Of a DNA stretch of 22,969 nt, positions 16,673-22,969 are shown piece by piece. The notes below the pieces were generated by a model. It did no database searches, was not told where the DNA came from, and worked only from the letters and a program-made list of their open reading frames with translations. A program made the translations under genes and the position numbers. Origin of the DNA: Aliidiomarina sp047920995 (GTDB lineage Bacteria > Pseudomonadota > Gammaproteobacteria > Enterobacterales > Alteromonadaceae); NCBI RefSeq assembly GCF_047920995.1, contig NZ_JBLRWZ010000038.1:1-22969 (forward strand), read 5' to 3'. Positions within the stretch are counted from its first letter, which is position 1, and each line of letters begins with the position of its first letter.

Positions 16673-16713
16673 CGTAACAGTTTCGTAACAGGATCCGAAC
16701 CCAGCTGTAATAT
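16673..16713 (+). promoter_or_regulatory. Candidate receptor promoter with 11-bp-spaced direct repeat (Pho-box-like)
   Basis: CGTAACAG occurs at 16673-16680 and again at 16684-16691, start-to-start distance 11 bp, the spacing bound by PhoB and other OmpR-family dimers. The second copy contains GTAACA (16685-16690, 4/6 match to a -35), followed after 17 bp by TAATAT (16708-16713, a -10). Read on the minus strand the site is CTGTTACGAAACTGTTACG, close to the E. coli Pho box CTGTCATAAAACTGTCATA, but in the opposite orientation to the canonical arrangement. The regulator is therefore inferred, not shown. Confidence 0.45.
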
Positions 16714-16730
16714 TAACTTTTTATGATGCT

Positions 16731-16757
16731 ATCCCATCATTACTACAACGATGGGAT
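16731..16757 (+). promoter_or_regulatory. Inverted repeat covering the receptor ribosome-binding site
   Basis: ATCCCATC (16731-16738) and GATGGGAT (16750-16757) form a perfect 8-bp stem with an 11-nt loop, ending 6 nt before the receptor ATG at 16764. The only Shine-Dalgarno-like sequence, GGGA, lies inside the 3' arm, so folding would hide it. It could instead be a DNA operator palindrome. Confidence 0.5.
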
Positions 16758-16763
16758 CATCTA

Positions 16764-19601
16764 ATGAAAACCACACATCACTCGCGCAAGCGGAATTTCG
16801 CTCAAAAAACCCTTGTTTCAGTTGCCGTGGCAGCGGCTCTTACGGGTTACGTTGCCACTGTTCAAGCACAAACCTATGTGAATGCAACCGCCTCTTCGGT
16901 ACAAACCATTGCGGCGCCAGCCATTCGGGGGCAAGTAGTAAGCCCTAATGGTCAGTTTTTACAAGGCGCTATCATTCGCCTTATGGGCACTAACCGCGAA
17001 ACCACAACAGATCGCCAAGGGCGTTTTCGTTTTGATGGCTTAACTGCGGGTACGTATGAAGTAAGTGTTGATTACCTCGGTTTTGCGAACCAAACCGTAG
17101 CTGCAACCGTTACAGCTAACGCCGGCCAAGAGTTTATATTTGAACTTGAAGCACTTGCCGTTGAGCGTATTCAAGTAGTAGGTAGCCGCGATGCGCAGGC
17201 ACGAGCACTAAACGCTCAGCGTTCAGCTGATAACATCAAATCGGTTGTATCGTCTGATTTCCTTGGCCGCTTCCCAGATGCCAACGTAGCCGAATCAATG
17301 CAGCGTTTACCAGGCGCTTCCATTCAACGAGACCAAGGCGAAGGCCGTTATGTAAACGTTCGTGGTGCCCCATTAGAGTATGCAAACGTATCTATTGATG
17401 GAGTGGTACTTCCTTCTCCGGATGGCGGTTCACGCGCAGTAGATTTAGATACTATTCCTTCAGATGTAATTGCCGCGTTAGAGCTAACCAAAGCAGTAAC
17501 CCCCGATATGGATGCGGATGCAATTGCCGGTAATATTAATATCGTTACGCAAGGCGCACTCGATGCACCAGGCCGTATTATGCGCGGTAGTTTAGCTTTG
17601 GGCCGCAACGAAAAAGGCAATGGCGATTCGCACCGTGTTGCGGCTACCTTTGGTGATCGCATCGGCGATAGCAACAACCTCGGTTTCTTGGTATCCGTTA
17701 GCGATAGCGAAACCAACCGGGTTACCGATAACGTGGAAACTGTGTGGTTTGAAAATGATGATGGCGTGTTTTTACCGGAAGAAAATGAATTTAAAGATTA
17801 CGAAGTAAAACGCAGCCGCACCGGCGCCAGTGCGCGCATGGATTTTCGCCCAACTGATAATGCGCATTTCTACCTCAGCCACAATTATTCGCGCTTCGAA
17901 GATGCCGAATTTCGTGATTCATTGGTTATCGAATATGATCGCTACGAAGCAGGCGCAAACGCCATAACAGGTATTTCTGGCCGCACTACTTTCGAGAAGG
18001 AAATGCGTAACCGTACGGTTGTAAATCGTATTAACACTACGCAATTTGGTGGTCGCCACTTTCTCGATACTTTAACCATCGATTATTCAGCTGCTTACAC
18101 TCGTGCTTCGCAAAATTATCCAGATCGCGATTACCTTTTATATCGCGAAACTTCACGCCCACGTATGGCTTACGATTACAGCAATCCAGATTTGCCAACC
18201 TTCCAAGTTTTAGATGGCGATAACAATGTAGTGCGCACTGATTTTAATTTCCCTTTAGAAGATTTTCGCTGGCGCCGTTATGAGCGTCGCTTCGGTGATG
18301 CAGAGGATAAAGAACAAGCGTATGCTTTAAACTTCACCATGCCCGGTGAATGGGGTAACGCATACTCTACCTTCAAGTTTGGCGCTAAAATGCGCTTACG
18401 TGAAAAGTTCAACGATGAAGATCGCAGCCGCAATAGCGTAGGTACTGGCGCGCCGGCATTTACCGATGTAATTATCGATCGTAACTCTGTTCCGTTCGGT
18501 GGCTTCTACAATAATGGCCCGAAAATGATTCGAAACTTTGTCGATGTTTATGGCTCATTATTCGAGAATGAAGATTTTCGCCCACGTGTAGCGGCCTCAA
18601 TTACCGGCGATTACCAAGCAAGTGAAGATACCTATGCTGCATACGCGATGAATACCTTGGCGTGGCAAGATACTACACTGGTGTTTGGTGTGCGTGTAGA
18701 GCACACCAAAATCACCGGTAGTGCGTTTGAGTTTGATGAAGATACGGAAGAATCTTCACCTTTGAGCGCTAGCAGCGATTACACCAAAGTGTTCCCGAGT
18801 GTTCACTTACGCCACGAGCTAAATAACGGCGTAATTCTTCGCGCAGCATACAGCACCGCATTAAGCCGCCCGAACTTCGAAGATATGGCACCGTACGTAA
18901 TTGTGGAAGACCGTGAAACCGGTGCAGGTAGTGTTGATATTGGTAACACCGATTTACAACCAACCTTTGCACATAACTTTGATTTTATGGCGGAATACTA
19001 CATTGAACCGCTTGGGTTAATTTCTGGTGGTGTGTTCTACAAAGATTTATCAGACCCTATCTTTAAAGCCCGCAGCACGTTCGTTGGCGGCGAGTTCGAT
19101 GGCTTCCGTATGGTGCGCCCAGAAAACGCGAAAAGCGGTGAGCTTTACGGTTTCGAGTTCAACTGGCAGCAATCATTAGCTAACTTACCAGGTGCATGGT
19201 CTGGCTTAGGTTTCTTAGCTAACTTTACCTATACCGAATCATCTGCAGATTTGCCATTCGGCATCGGCAAAACAGATTTAGCCGGTACTAGTAAAAACAC
19301 CTATAACCTTGGCCTTAGCTACGATTCAGAGCGAGTAAGTGCACAACTCGCTTACAACTACCGTTCCGAGTTTATTGATAGCTATGATACCGCGAACCCG
19401 AACTTAAACGTGTATTGGGATGGTAGAGGCACCATGGATTTCACCCTAAGCTACAAGCTAAACAATATGTTCACCATGTTTATGGAAGCAAGTAACTTAA
19501 CAGATACCAAAGCAGTGCGTTACCAAGGTGATCGCAGCCGGGTATTTGAGCATGAGCAGTTTGGCCGCGCTTGGCAAGTAGGCGTGCGCGCTAACTTCTA
19601 A
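16764..19601 (+). CDS. TonB-dependent receptor with N-terminal carboxypeptidase-regulatory-like domain
   Basis: Outer-membrane active transporter powered by TonB-ExbBD. The 945-residue protein has a signal peptide (LVSVAVAAALTGYVATVQA, cleavage near residue 35) and a carboxypeptidase-D regulatory-like domain at about 55-128 (IRGQVVSPNGQFLQGAIIRL). A TonB-box-like VERIQVVG lies at 133-140, and the plug at about 155-265 includes FPDANVAESMQRLPGASIQR, YVNVRGAPLEYANVSIDGV and ADAIAGNINIVTQG. The 22-strand barrel ends in a terminal Phe (GRAWQVGVRANF) for BAM recognition. The plug style matches the TonB-Xanth-Caul group (TIGR01782-like), often used for carbohydrates, phytate or other organics; the substrate is not visible. 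It is followed by a terminator and then a secreted phosphatase-like gene, suggesting a phosphorylated substrate. Confidence 0.95.
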   Translation: MKTTHHSRKRNFAQKTLVSVAVAAALTGYVATVQAQTYVNATASSVQTIAAPAIRGQVVSPNGQFLQGAIIRLMGTNRETTTDRQGRFRFDGLTAGTYEVSVDYLGFANQTVAATVTANAGQEFIFELEALAVERIQVVGSRDAQARALNAQRSADNIKSVVSSDFLGRFPDANVAESMQRLPGASIQRDQGEGRYVNVRGAPLEYANVSIDGVVLPSPDGGSRAVDLDTIPSDVIAALELTKAVTPDMDADAIAGNINIVTQGALDAPGRIMRGSLALGRNEKGNGDSHRVAATFGDRIGDSNNLGFLVSVSDSETNRVTDNVETVWFENDDGVFLPEENEFKDYEVKRSRTGASARMDFRPTDNAHFYLSHNYSRFEDAEFRDSLVIEYDRYEAGANAITGISGRTTFEKEMRNRTVVNRINTTQFGGRHFLDTLTIDYSAAYTRASQNYPDRDYLLYRETSRPRMAYDYSNPDLPTFQVLDGDNNVVRTDFNFPLEDFRWRRYERRFGDAEDKEQAYALNFTMPGEWGNAYSTFKFGAKMRLREKFNDEDRSRNSVGTGAPAFTDVIIDRNSVPFGGFYNNGPKMIRNFVDVYGSLFENEDFRPRVAASITGDYQASEDTYAAYAMNTLAWQDTTLVFGVRVEHTKITGSAFEFDEDTEESSPLSASSDYTKVFPSVHLRHELNNGVILRAAYSTALSRPNFEDMAPYVIVEDRETGAGSVDIGNTDLQPTFAHNFDFMAEYYIEPLGLISGGVFYKDLSDPIFKARSTFVGGEFDGFRMVRPENAKSGELYGFEFNWQQSLANLPGAWSGLGFLANFTYTESSADLPFGIGKTDLAGTSKNTYNLGLSYDSERVSAQLAYNYRSEFIDSYDTANPNLNVYWDGRGTMDFTLSYKLNNMFTMFMEASNLTDTKAVRYQGDRSRVFEHEQFGRAWQVGVRANF

Positions 19602-19628
19602 AGCGTTGCTTTAAGGTGATGAGAGTAT

Positions 19629-19666
19629 AGCCAGCGCGCAGGGAAGCACGTTGGCTTTTTATTTTT
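19629..19666 (+). terminator. Intrinsic terminator after the receptor gene, overlapped by an alternative hairpin
   Basis: AGCCAGCG (19629-19636) pairs with CGTTGGCT (19649-19656; one G-U), and is followed by TTTTATTTTT, a normal intrinsic terminator. The sequence GCGCGCAGGGAAG (19634-19646) can instead pair with TTTCTCTGCGCGC (19664-19676), 13 bp with two G-U pairs, which would disrupt it. The terminator lies 54 bp before the phosphatase ATG, so read-through would decide co-expression unless the phosphatase has its own promoter. Confidence 0.7.
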
Positions 19667-19719
19667 CTCTGCGCGCATGATTACACAGATCTGTAGCGCA
19701 TTGATTGAGAGGTTTATGT

Positions 19720-21177
19720 ATGTTTCTAACCACAATGATTAGTTCATTCCTGTTACCATTGGCCGCCAACGCGGCCATCGATAACACCCAGAGCGTGCCA
19801 CAATACACTCACGTAGAGCGCAACACCTTGGTACCGGCAGGTGCTGTGCGTTATGCACCTAGCATTTTTCCAGACCGCATCGTATTGGTGCCTGCGGCAG
19901 ATGCAGCTACTGCACAAGGTGTAAGCTGGCGAACTGATGCCTCCGTGGCGCATGCAGTAGCAGAAATCGCGCCAGCACTTGCTACACCGGGTTTGCATTA
20001 CCAATCGCTCGCAGTGCAGGGCAAAACAATGGCGCTGAGCACGAGTAACGGTGATGCGCATCACCACCACGTTACCTTTAGCGATCTAGAACCGGATACT
20101 CTATACGCCTATCGGGTGCGCGGTGGCAGCGCACAAGAAGGTGATGCGCCAGCGCAAGTGGCGTGGAGCGAGTGGTTCCAGTTCCGCACCCCCACTGCCG
20201 AATTTAGCCCGTATACAGCGGTGTATTTCGGAGACGCGCAAAACGCCGTGAAATCGCATTTCTCGCGGGTGATTCGCGAAGCATTTCGTAGCGCACCTGA
20301 AGCAATGATTATGGTGCATGCGGGTGATTTAGTGAACTCACGCTATGGTGAACATGACGATGAATGGGGAGAGTGGTTTGATGCCGGCGGTTGGTTACAC
20401 GGTATGGTGAATCAATTCGCCGCACCGGGTAACCATGAATACATTGAGCACGAGAGTGGCCCGCGCACTATTGTGCCGCAATGGGCTGCTCATTTTGGCG
20501 TACCGAAAAATGGCCCCGAACCACTGCAAAGTTCAGTGTATTACACCGATTTTCAAGGGGTGCGCTACATTGCCTTAGATTCCATGCAAGCATTGCAAAG
20601 TGAAGAATACGCAATATTGCAGGCCGATTGGTTACGCGAAGTACTGCGCAACAACCCAAATCAGTGGACCATTGTAAGCCATCACCACCCGATGTTTTCG
20701 GTATCGCTAGGGCGCGATAACCCACCGTTGCGCCAACACTGGCAGCCAATATACGAAGAGTTTGGCGTTGATCTCGTGCTACAAGGGCACGATCATACCT
20801 ATGGTAGAGGCCAAAACATAACCGAAGGTACGAGTGGCCAACTAAGTGCCCAAGGCCCAATGTATGTGGTTTCGGTAGCAGGGCCAAAAATGTACTTAGT
20901 AACTGAGCAGGCAGAGCAACAAATGCAGGCTACCGCCGAAGAGTTACAGCTGTTTCAAACATTGCACTTCACTGCCAACACTTTGCGCTACCAAGCGCGC
21001 ACAGTTACTGGCGAATTGTTCGATGCGTTTGATTTAAGCCGCGATGAAAATGGCAATGTAACCGTTGTGGATCGAGGCATCGATGAGGCCTCGCCCTTGT
21101 TTATGCATCGTTGCACTAATCCAAACAAGCCGCGGGAAACTCGTTGCTGGAATGGTACCGAGGTAATTCAACCTTAG
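19720..21177 (+). CDS. Secreted metallophosphoesterase, purple-acid-phosphatase-like
   Basis: Exported two-metal phosphoesterase. A signal peptide (MFLTTMISSFLLPLAANAA) is followed by a fibronectin-III-like N-domain at about 50-158 (ending WSEWFQFRTP), as in purple acid phosphatases. The metallophosphatase motifs come in order: GDAQ (Asp172), GDLVNSR (Asp203), GNHE (Asn238, His239), VSHHHP (His321-323) and GHDH (His357, His359). The Tyr of the plant PAP motif GDLxY is not in its usual position, so metal content and substrate are uncertain. I chose ATG 19720 (485 residues) because GAGAGG lies 7 nt upstream and the signal peptide starts cleanly; a TTG at 19705 lacks a comparable site. It probably releases phosphate from organic esters outside the cytoplasm, beside the receptor. 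Confidence 0.88.
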   Translation: MFLTTMISSFLLPLAANAAIDNTQSVPQYTHVERNTLVPAGAVRYAPSIFPDRIVLVPAADAATAQGVSWRTDASVAHAVAEIAPALATPGLHYQSLAVQGKTMALSTSNGDAHHHHVTFSDLEPDTLYAYRVRGGSAQEGDAPAQVAWSEWFQFRTPTAEFSPYTAVYFGDAQNAVKSHFSRVIREAFRSAPEAMIMVHAGDLVNSRYGEHDDEWGEWFDAGGWLHGMVNQFAAPGNHEYIEHESGPRTIVPQWAAHFGVPKNGPEPLQSSVYYTDFQGVRYIALDSMQALQSEEYAILQADWLREVLRNNPNQWTIVSHHHPMFSVSLGRDNPPLRQHWQPIYEEFGVDLVLQGHDHTYGRGQNITEGTSGQLSAQGPMYVVSVAGPKMYLVTEQAEQQMQATAEELQLFQTLHFTANTLRYQARTVTGELFDAFDLSRDENGNVTVVDRGIDEASPLFMHRCTNPNKPRETRCWNGTEVIQP

Positions 21178-21197
21178 CTCGTTTTGCCAAGTAAATT

Positions 21198-21230
21198 AAC
21201 AAAGAACGTGTTGGCCTCACGTTCTTTGTT
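21198..21230. terminator. Bidirectional terminator between phosphatase and MBL genes
   Basis: Perfect 13-bp inverted repeat AACAAAGAACGTG (21198-21210) and CACGTTCTTTGTT (21218-21230) with a 7-nt loop, lying between convergent stop codons. T-rich arms on both strands fit a terminator serving both genes. Confidence 0.85.
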
Positions 21231-21231
21231 G

Positions 21232-22143
21232 TTACTCGGCTAACAGATCGTTGTACAGTGTGCGAATCCAGCGTTCTTCGTTAATAAAGTTCCAGCTCCA
21301 ATCGGCCCACTCTGCACCCAGGCCAGCAGCCACCATGGTATCCACATCAGCGCCAGCAGCATGCCATGCACGCACTTGTTCACGCGTTGCAATAATCATA
21401 TCGTGTAGCCGCAAGTAACCGGTTTTGTTCATTAGCGGGCCATGCCCCGGCACAATTTGCGTATGCTCATCCATGTTCTCGGTAAGGGCGGCAATCGCAT
21501 CAATATAACCCTGCACCGTACCACCGGCATTTAAATCAATGAATGGGAAACGATCAACAAAGAATAAATCCCCCACATGCACAATGTTATGGCCATCTAC
21601 CCACACCACCATATCGCCATCGGTATGCGCAGTTGCGTAATGATGCATGGTTAGTGAGTGCTCACCTAAGTTCATTTGCAGCCAGTGATCAGCCAAAATA
21701 GTAGGCAAACCAGTACGCGGAAACTCTTCATTAGCGGCCAACCGCTCGCGCACATTGCGATGCGCAATGATTTTCGCGCCAAGCTCTTCACCTAAATATT
21801 GGTTAGCACCCACATGATCACCATGAAAGTGCGTGTTAAACAAATACGTAAGCGGCACCTCGGCAAGGGTAGCAATTTTATCGGCAATACTCTCCGCCAT
21901 GCGCGCAAATTGCGCATCTACCAGCAGCGTATGCGTTGGTGTGGTTACCAACATCATGTTACCGCCCTGCCCCTCAAGCATATATACGCCTTCGGCTAAC
22001 TTAGTTTCTCGCACTTCTTGCACTTGTTGAGCCACAGCAGTTGCCGAAAAAGCCATTAATGTTGCCACCAATGCCACCAATGCCGCCAGCGCAGCTGCCG
22101 TTAACACGCGCTGAAAGTGATTACCTAGTTTGAAAAATTGCAT
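21232..22143 (-). CDS. Secreted metallo-beta-lactamase-fold hydrolase
   Basis: MBL-fold metallohydrolase with a complete dinuclear metal site: THFHGDH (His105, His107, Asp109, His110), TAHTDGD (His173), HVGDLFF (Asp192) and PGHG (His234). The N-terminus has a strong export signal (residues about 12-39, Ala/Leu-rich, ending ATAVAQQ), so it acts in the periplasm or outside. I chose ATG 22143 (303 residues) because AGGAG lies 7 nt upstream; a start 36 bp earlier would overlap the hairpin tail and has no such site. The HxHxDH pattern and the secreted form resemble subclass-B3-like or quinoprotein-relay-associated MBL proteins. The substrate is unknown and beta-lactamase activity should not be assumed. 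It faces the phosphatase gene across a shared terminator and follows the pilin gene on the same strand. Confidence 0.9.
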   Translation of the reverse strand: MQFFKLGNHFQRVLTAAALAALVALVATLMAFSATAVAQQVQEVRETKLAEGVYMLEGQGGNMMLVTTPTHTLLVDAQFARMAESIADKIATLAEVPLTYLFNTHFHGDHVGANQYLGEELGAKIIAHRNVRERLAANEEFPRTGLPTILADHWLQMNLGEHSLTMHHYATAHTDGDMVVWVDGHNIVHVGDLFFVDRFPFIDLNAGGTVQGYIDAIAALTENMDEHTQIVPGHGPLMNKTGYLRLHDMIIATREQVRAWHAAGADVDTMVAAGLGAEWADWSWNFINEERWIRTLYNDLLAE

Positions 22144-22162
22144 GCGTTTGCTCCTATAAACA

Positions 22163-22220
22163 AAAATGCTGCACTTCACTATTCACTACACCGGTAGTTA
22201 TAGTAGAAATGCAGCACTTT
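22163..22220 (-). promoter_or_regulatory. Long imperfect hairpin ending in a T-tract, just upstream of the MBL gene
   Basis: On the minus strand, AAAGTGCTGCA pairs with TGCAGCATTTT (11 bp, one G-U). Inside, TTTC/GAAG, ACTAT/ATAGT and CTAC/GTAG stack in order around a CGGT loop. A T5 run closes the 3' side, 8 nt before AGGAG. It could be a terminator for the upstream pilin gene or a leader attenuator for the MBL gene. Confidence 0.6.
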
Positions 22221-22297
22221 GGATCGTTTATTCACTTTCATGGGGCTAACGTTGGGGTAACGGCAAATTTAACTGCAACGGCCCTAGTTAATATGAG

Positions 22298-22843
22298 CTA
22301 ACAAGCACCGGAACGAATATAGCCTTGGCTTTGCACACATACATTGCGAGCAGTACTGCCGCTGATGGTGATCTGCAGGCTATTAGTAGAGCATACTTCC
22401 GCAGTAACTTCGTGCCCAACCGAAACAGGGCAACCCAAAGCATTAAAGCGGAAACCAGTGTTAGCGGCAGGAATCGGAGACACTACGTTCAAATTAATAT
22501 TTGCTGGCAATACAATCTGCCTATCTGCTGCAATCGCAGCGCCACACTCATAGGGTGTTGCGGTTCTAGCCGGAATATCAATCGTTACCCCATAGCAGCG
22601 AGATGCGGTATCCTGCATTGCGCGTTGCTGCTGTAAACGCAGCATACTTAAAAAGCGCGCTTCGGCAGCAGCTTCATCTACACCATCACGGCCGAAAATA
22701 CGCGGGCCAGCGGTAACCGATAAAATACCAAGAAGAATGATAACAATGATAAGCTCAACAAGCGTAAAGCCTTGAGAAGATGAAGGGATTTTCGTACTTC
22801 TATGCGTACTTCCATGCATTTGCACTGCGGGCGATGATTTCAC
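22298..22843 (-). CDS. mshC: MSHA-type minor pilin (MshC-like prepilin)
   Basis: Type IV prepilin-like protein with the prepilin peptidase site and hydrophobic helix SSSQG/FTLVELIIVIILLGIL; the Glu is at mature position +5. The body has LRLQQQRAMQDTASRCYGVT and Cys pairs (CYG..., YECGAA, GCPVSV, EVCST, NVCVQ, a terminal SGAC) typical of MSHA minor pilins such as MshC. I start at GTG 22843 (182 residues, 24-residue leader) because GGGAG lies 7 nt upstream. Starts at 22921 or 22915 would give a leader of about 50 residues, unusually long, and an ATG at 22819 is also possible. In Vibrio and Shewanella the msh cluster lies upstream of mreB in the same direction, which fits. Here mshD/O/P/Q do not follow. 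The msh family is clear; C rather than another minor pilin is likely but not certain. Confidence 0.72.
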   Translation of the reverse strand: MKSSPAVQMHGSTHRSTKIPSSSQGFTLVELIIVIILLGILSVTAGPRIFGRDGVDEAAAEARFLSMLRLQQQRAMQDTASRCYGVTIDIPARTATPYECGAAIAADRQIVLPANINLNVVSPIPAANTGFRFNALGCPVSVGHEVTAEVCSTNSLQITISGSTARNVCVQSQGYIRSGAC

Positions 22844-22844
22844 C

Positions 22845-22878
22845 ACATAACTCCCAAAATAACTTCCAACGTAACTCA
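22845..22878. repeat. Imperfect 12-bp direct repeats before the pilin start
   Basis: ACATAACTCCCA (22845-22856), AAATAACTTCCA (22857-22868) and the shorter ACGTAACTCA (22869-22878) are related tandem units. They include the GGGAG used as Shine-Dalgarno by the chosen pilin start. If translation began further upstream they would encode a Gly-Ser-Tyr-Val-rich stretch. Confidence 0.6.
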
Positions 22879-22949
22879 CGTAGCAAACTCCACGCTGCTG
22901 ATTGAATCTAATCATAGACACTTACAAGAGTAAACGACATATGAAGAAC

Positions 22950-22955
22950 ATTATA
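22950..22955 (-). promoter_or_regulatory. Possible -10 element for the pilin gene
   Basis: TATAAT lies on the minus strand at 22955-22950, about 107 bp before the pilin GTG. The matching -35 would fall at or beyond the window end, so the promoter cannot be confirmed. Nothing else was recognised from 22922 to the end. Confidence 0.3.
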
Positions 22956-22969
22956 TAAACAAGTTCATG

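Larger units (their letters stand above)
16331..16763. other. 433-bp divergent regulatory region between mreB and the TonB-dependent receptor gene
   Basis: No coding sequence is supported here. The region holds a candidate mreB promoter (minus strand), a candidate receptor promoter (plus strand), and two near-identical 15-mers, GTAACCGTTTCGTAA at 16466 and GTAACAGTTTCGTAA at 16674. It also has a 17-bp tandem duplication at 16633-16666, an 11-mer CATTACTACAA present at 16502 and 16738, and an inverted repeat at the receptor start. The density of repeated elements suggests several regulator-binding sites. Confidence 0.75.

Noticed and set aside
16331..16763. Small RNA or riboswitch in the mreB/receptor intergenic region
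   Set aside because: No known riboswitch core or complete promoter-hairpin-terminator sRNA unit could be recognised; the repeats are better read as regulator sites.

Overview
The window looks like a chromosome segment of a marine-type gammaproteobacterium, most likely in or near the Alteromonadales (an Idiomarina-like or Shewanella-like relative). This is inferred from gene order and protein families; no database search was possible. The order lptB-rpoN-hpf-ptsN-rapZ-npr, then pmbA/yjgA/tldD, then nit-yhdP-rng-maf-mreDCB, then MSHA-type pilin genes is a classic conserved neighbourhood of that group. No tRNA, rRNA, CRISPR array or insertion sequence was recognised.

Left part (1-3430, plus strand): the tail of lptB (LPS export ATPase), sigma-54 (rpoN), hibernation factor HPF, and the nitrogen-PTS genes ptsN and npr flanking rapZ. 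They are tightly packed, and ptsN/rapZ and rapZ/npr overlap. The lptB tail carries an in-frame TAA 24 codons before the expected end, which is the clearest anomaly in this part.

Middle (3436-16330): pmbA (TldE) on the minus strand, yjgA (darP) on the plus strand, then a long minus-strand run read right to left: mreB-mreC-mreD-maf-rng-yhdP-nit-tldD. Most neighbours in this run overlap by 1-8 bp. It joins cell-shape machinery (MreBCD), a nucleotide pyrophosphatase (Maf/YhdE), RNase G, an AsmA-like envelope lipid-transport protein (YhdP), a Nit-type amidase and the TldD half of the TldD/E protease. The only wide gap, between maf and mreD, holds a five-copy 19-bp tandem repeat that includes the mreD stop codon.

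Right part (16331-22969): an accessory-looking insert between mreB and an MSHA-like minor pilin gene. A 433-bp divergent regulatory region precedes a 945-residue TonB-dependent receptor and a secreted metallophosphoesterase with a purple-acid-phosphatase-like layout, both on the plus strand. A secreted metallo-beta-lactamase-fold hydrolase (minus) faces them across a shared terminator. The receptor promoter has two CGTAACAG half-sites 11 bp apart, one overlapping a plausible -35. A PhoB/OmpR-family site is the attractive reading, making this a candidate phosphate- or organophosphate-scavenging unit, but the orientation is opposite to the E. coli Pho box and the idea is untested. Several RNA-hairpin structures in this part (over the receptor ribosome-binding site, between receptor and phosphatase, and ahead of the MBL gene) are the other points of interest.
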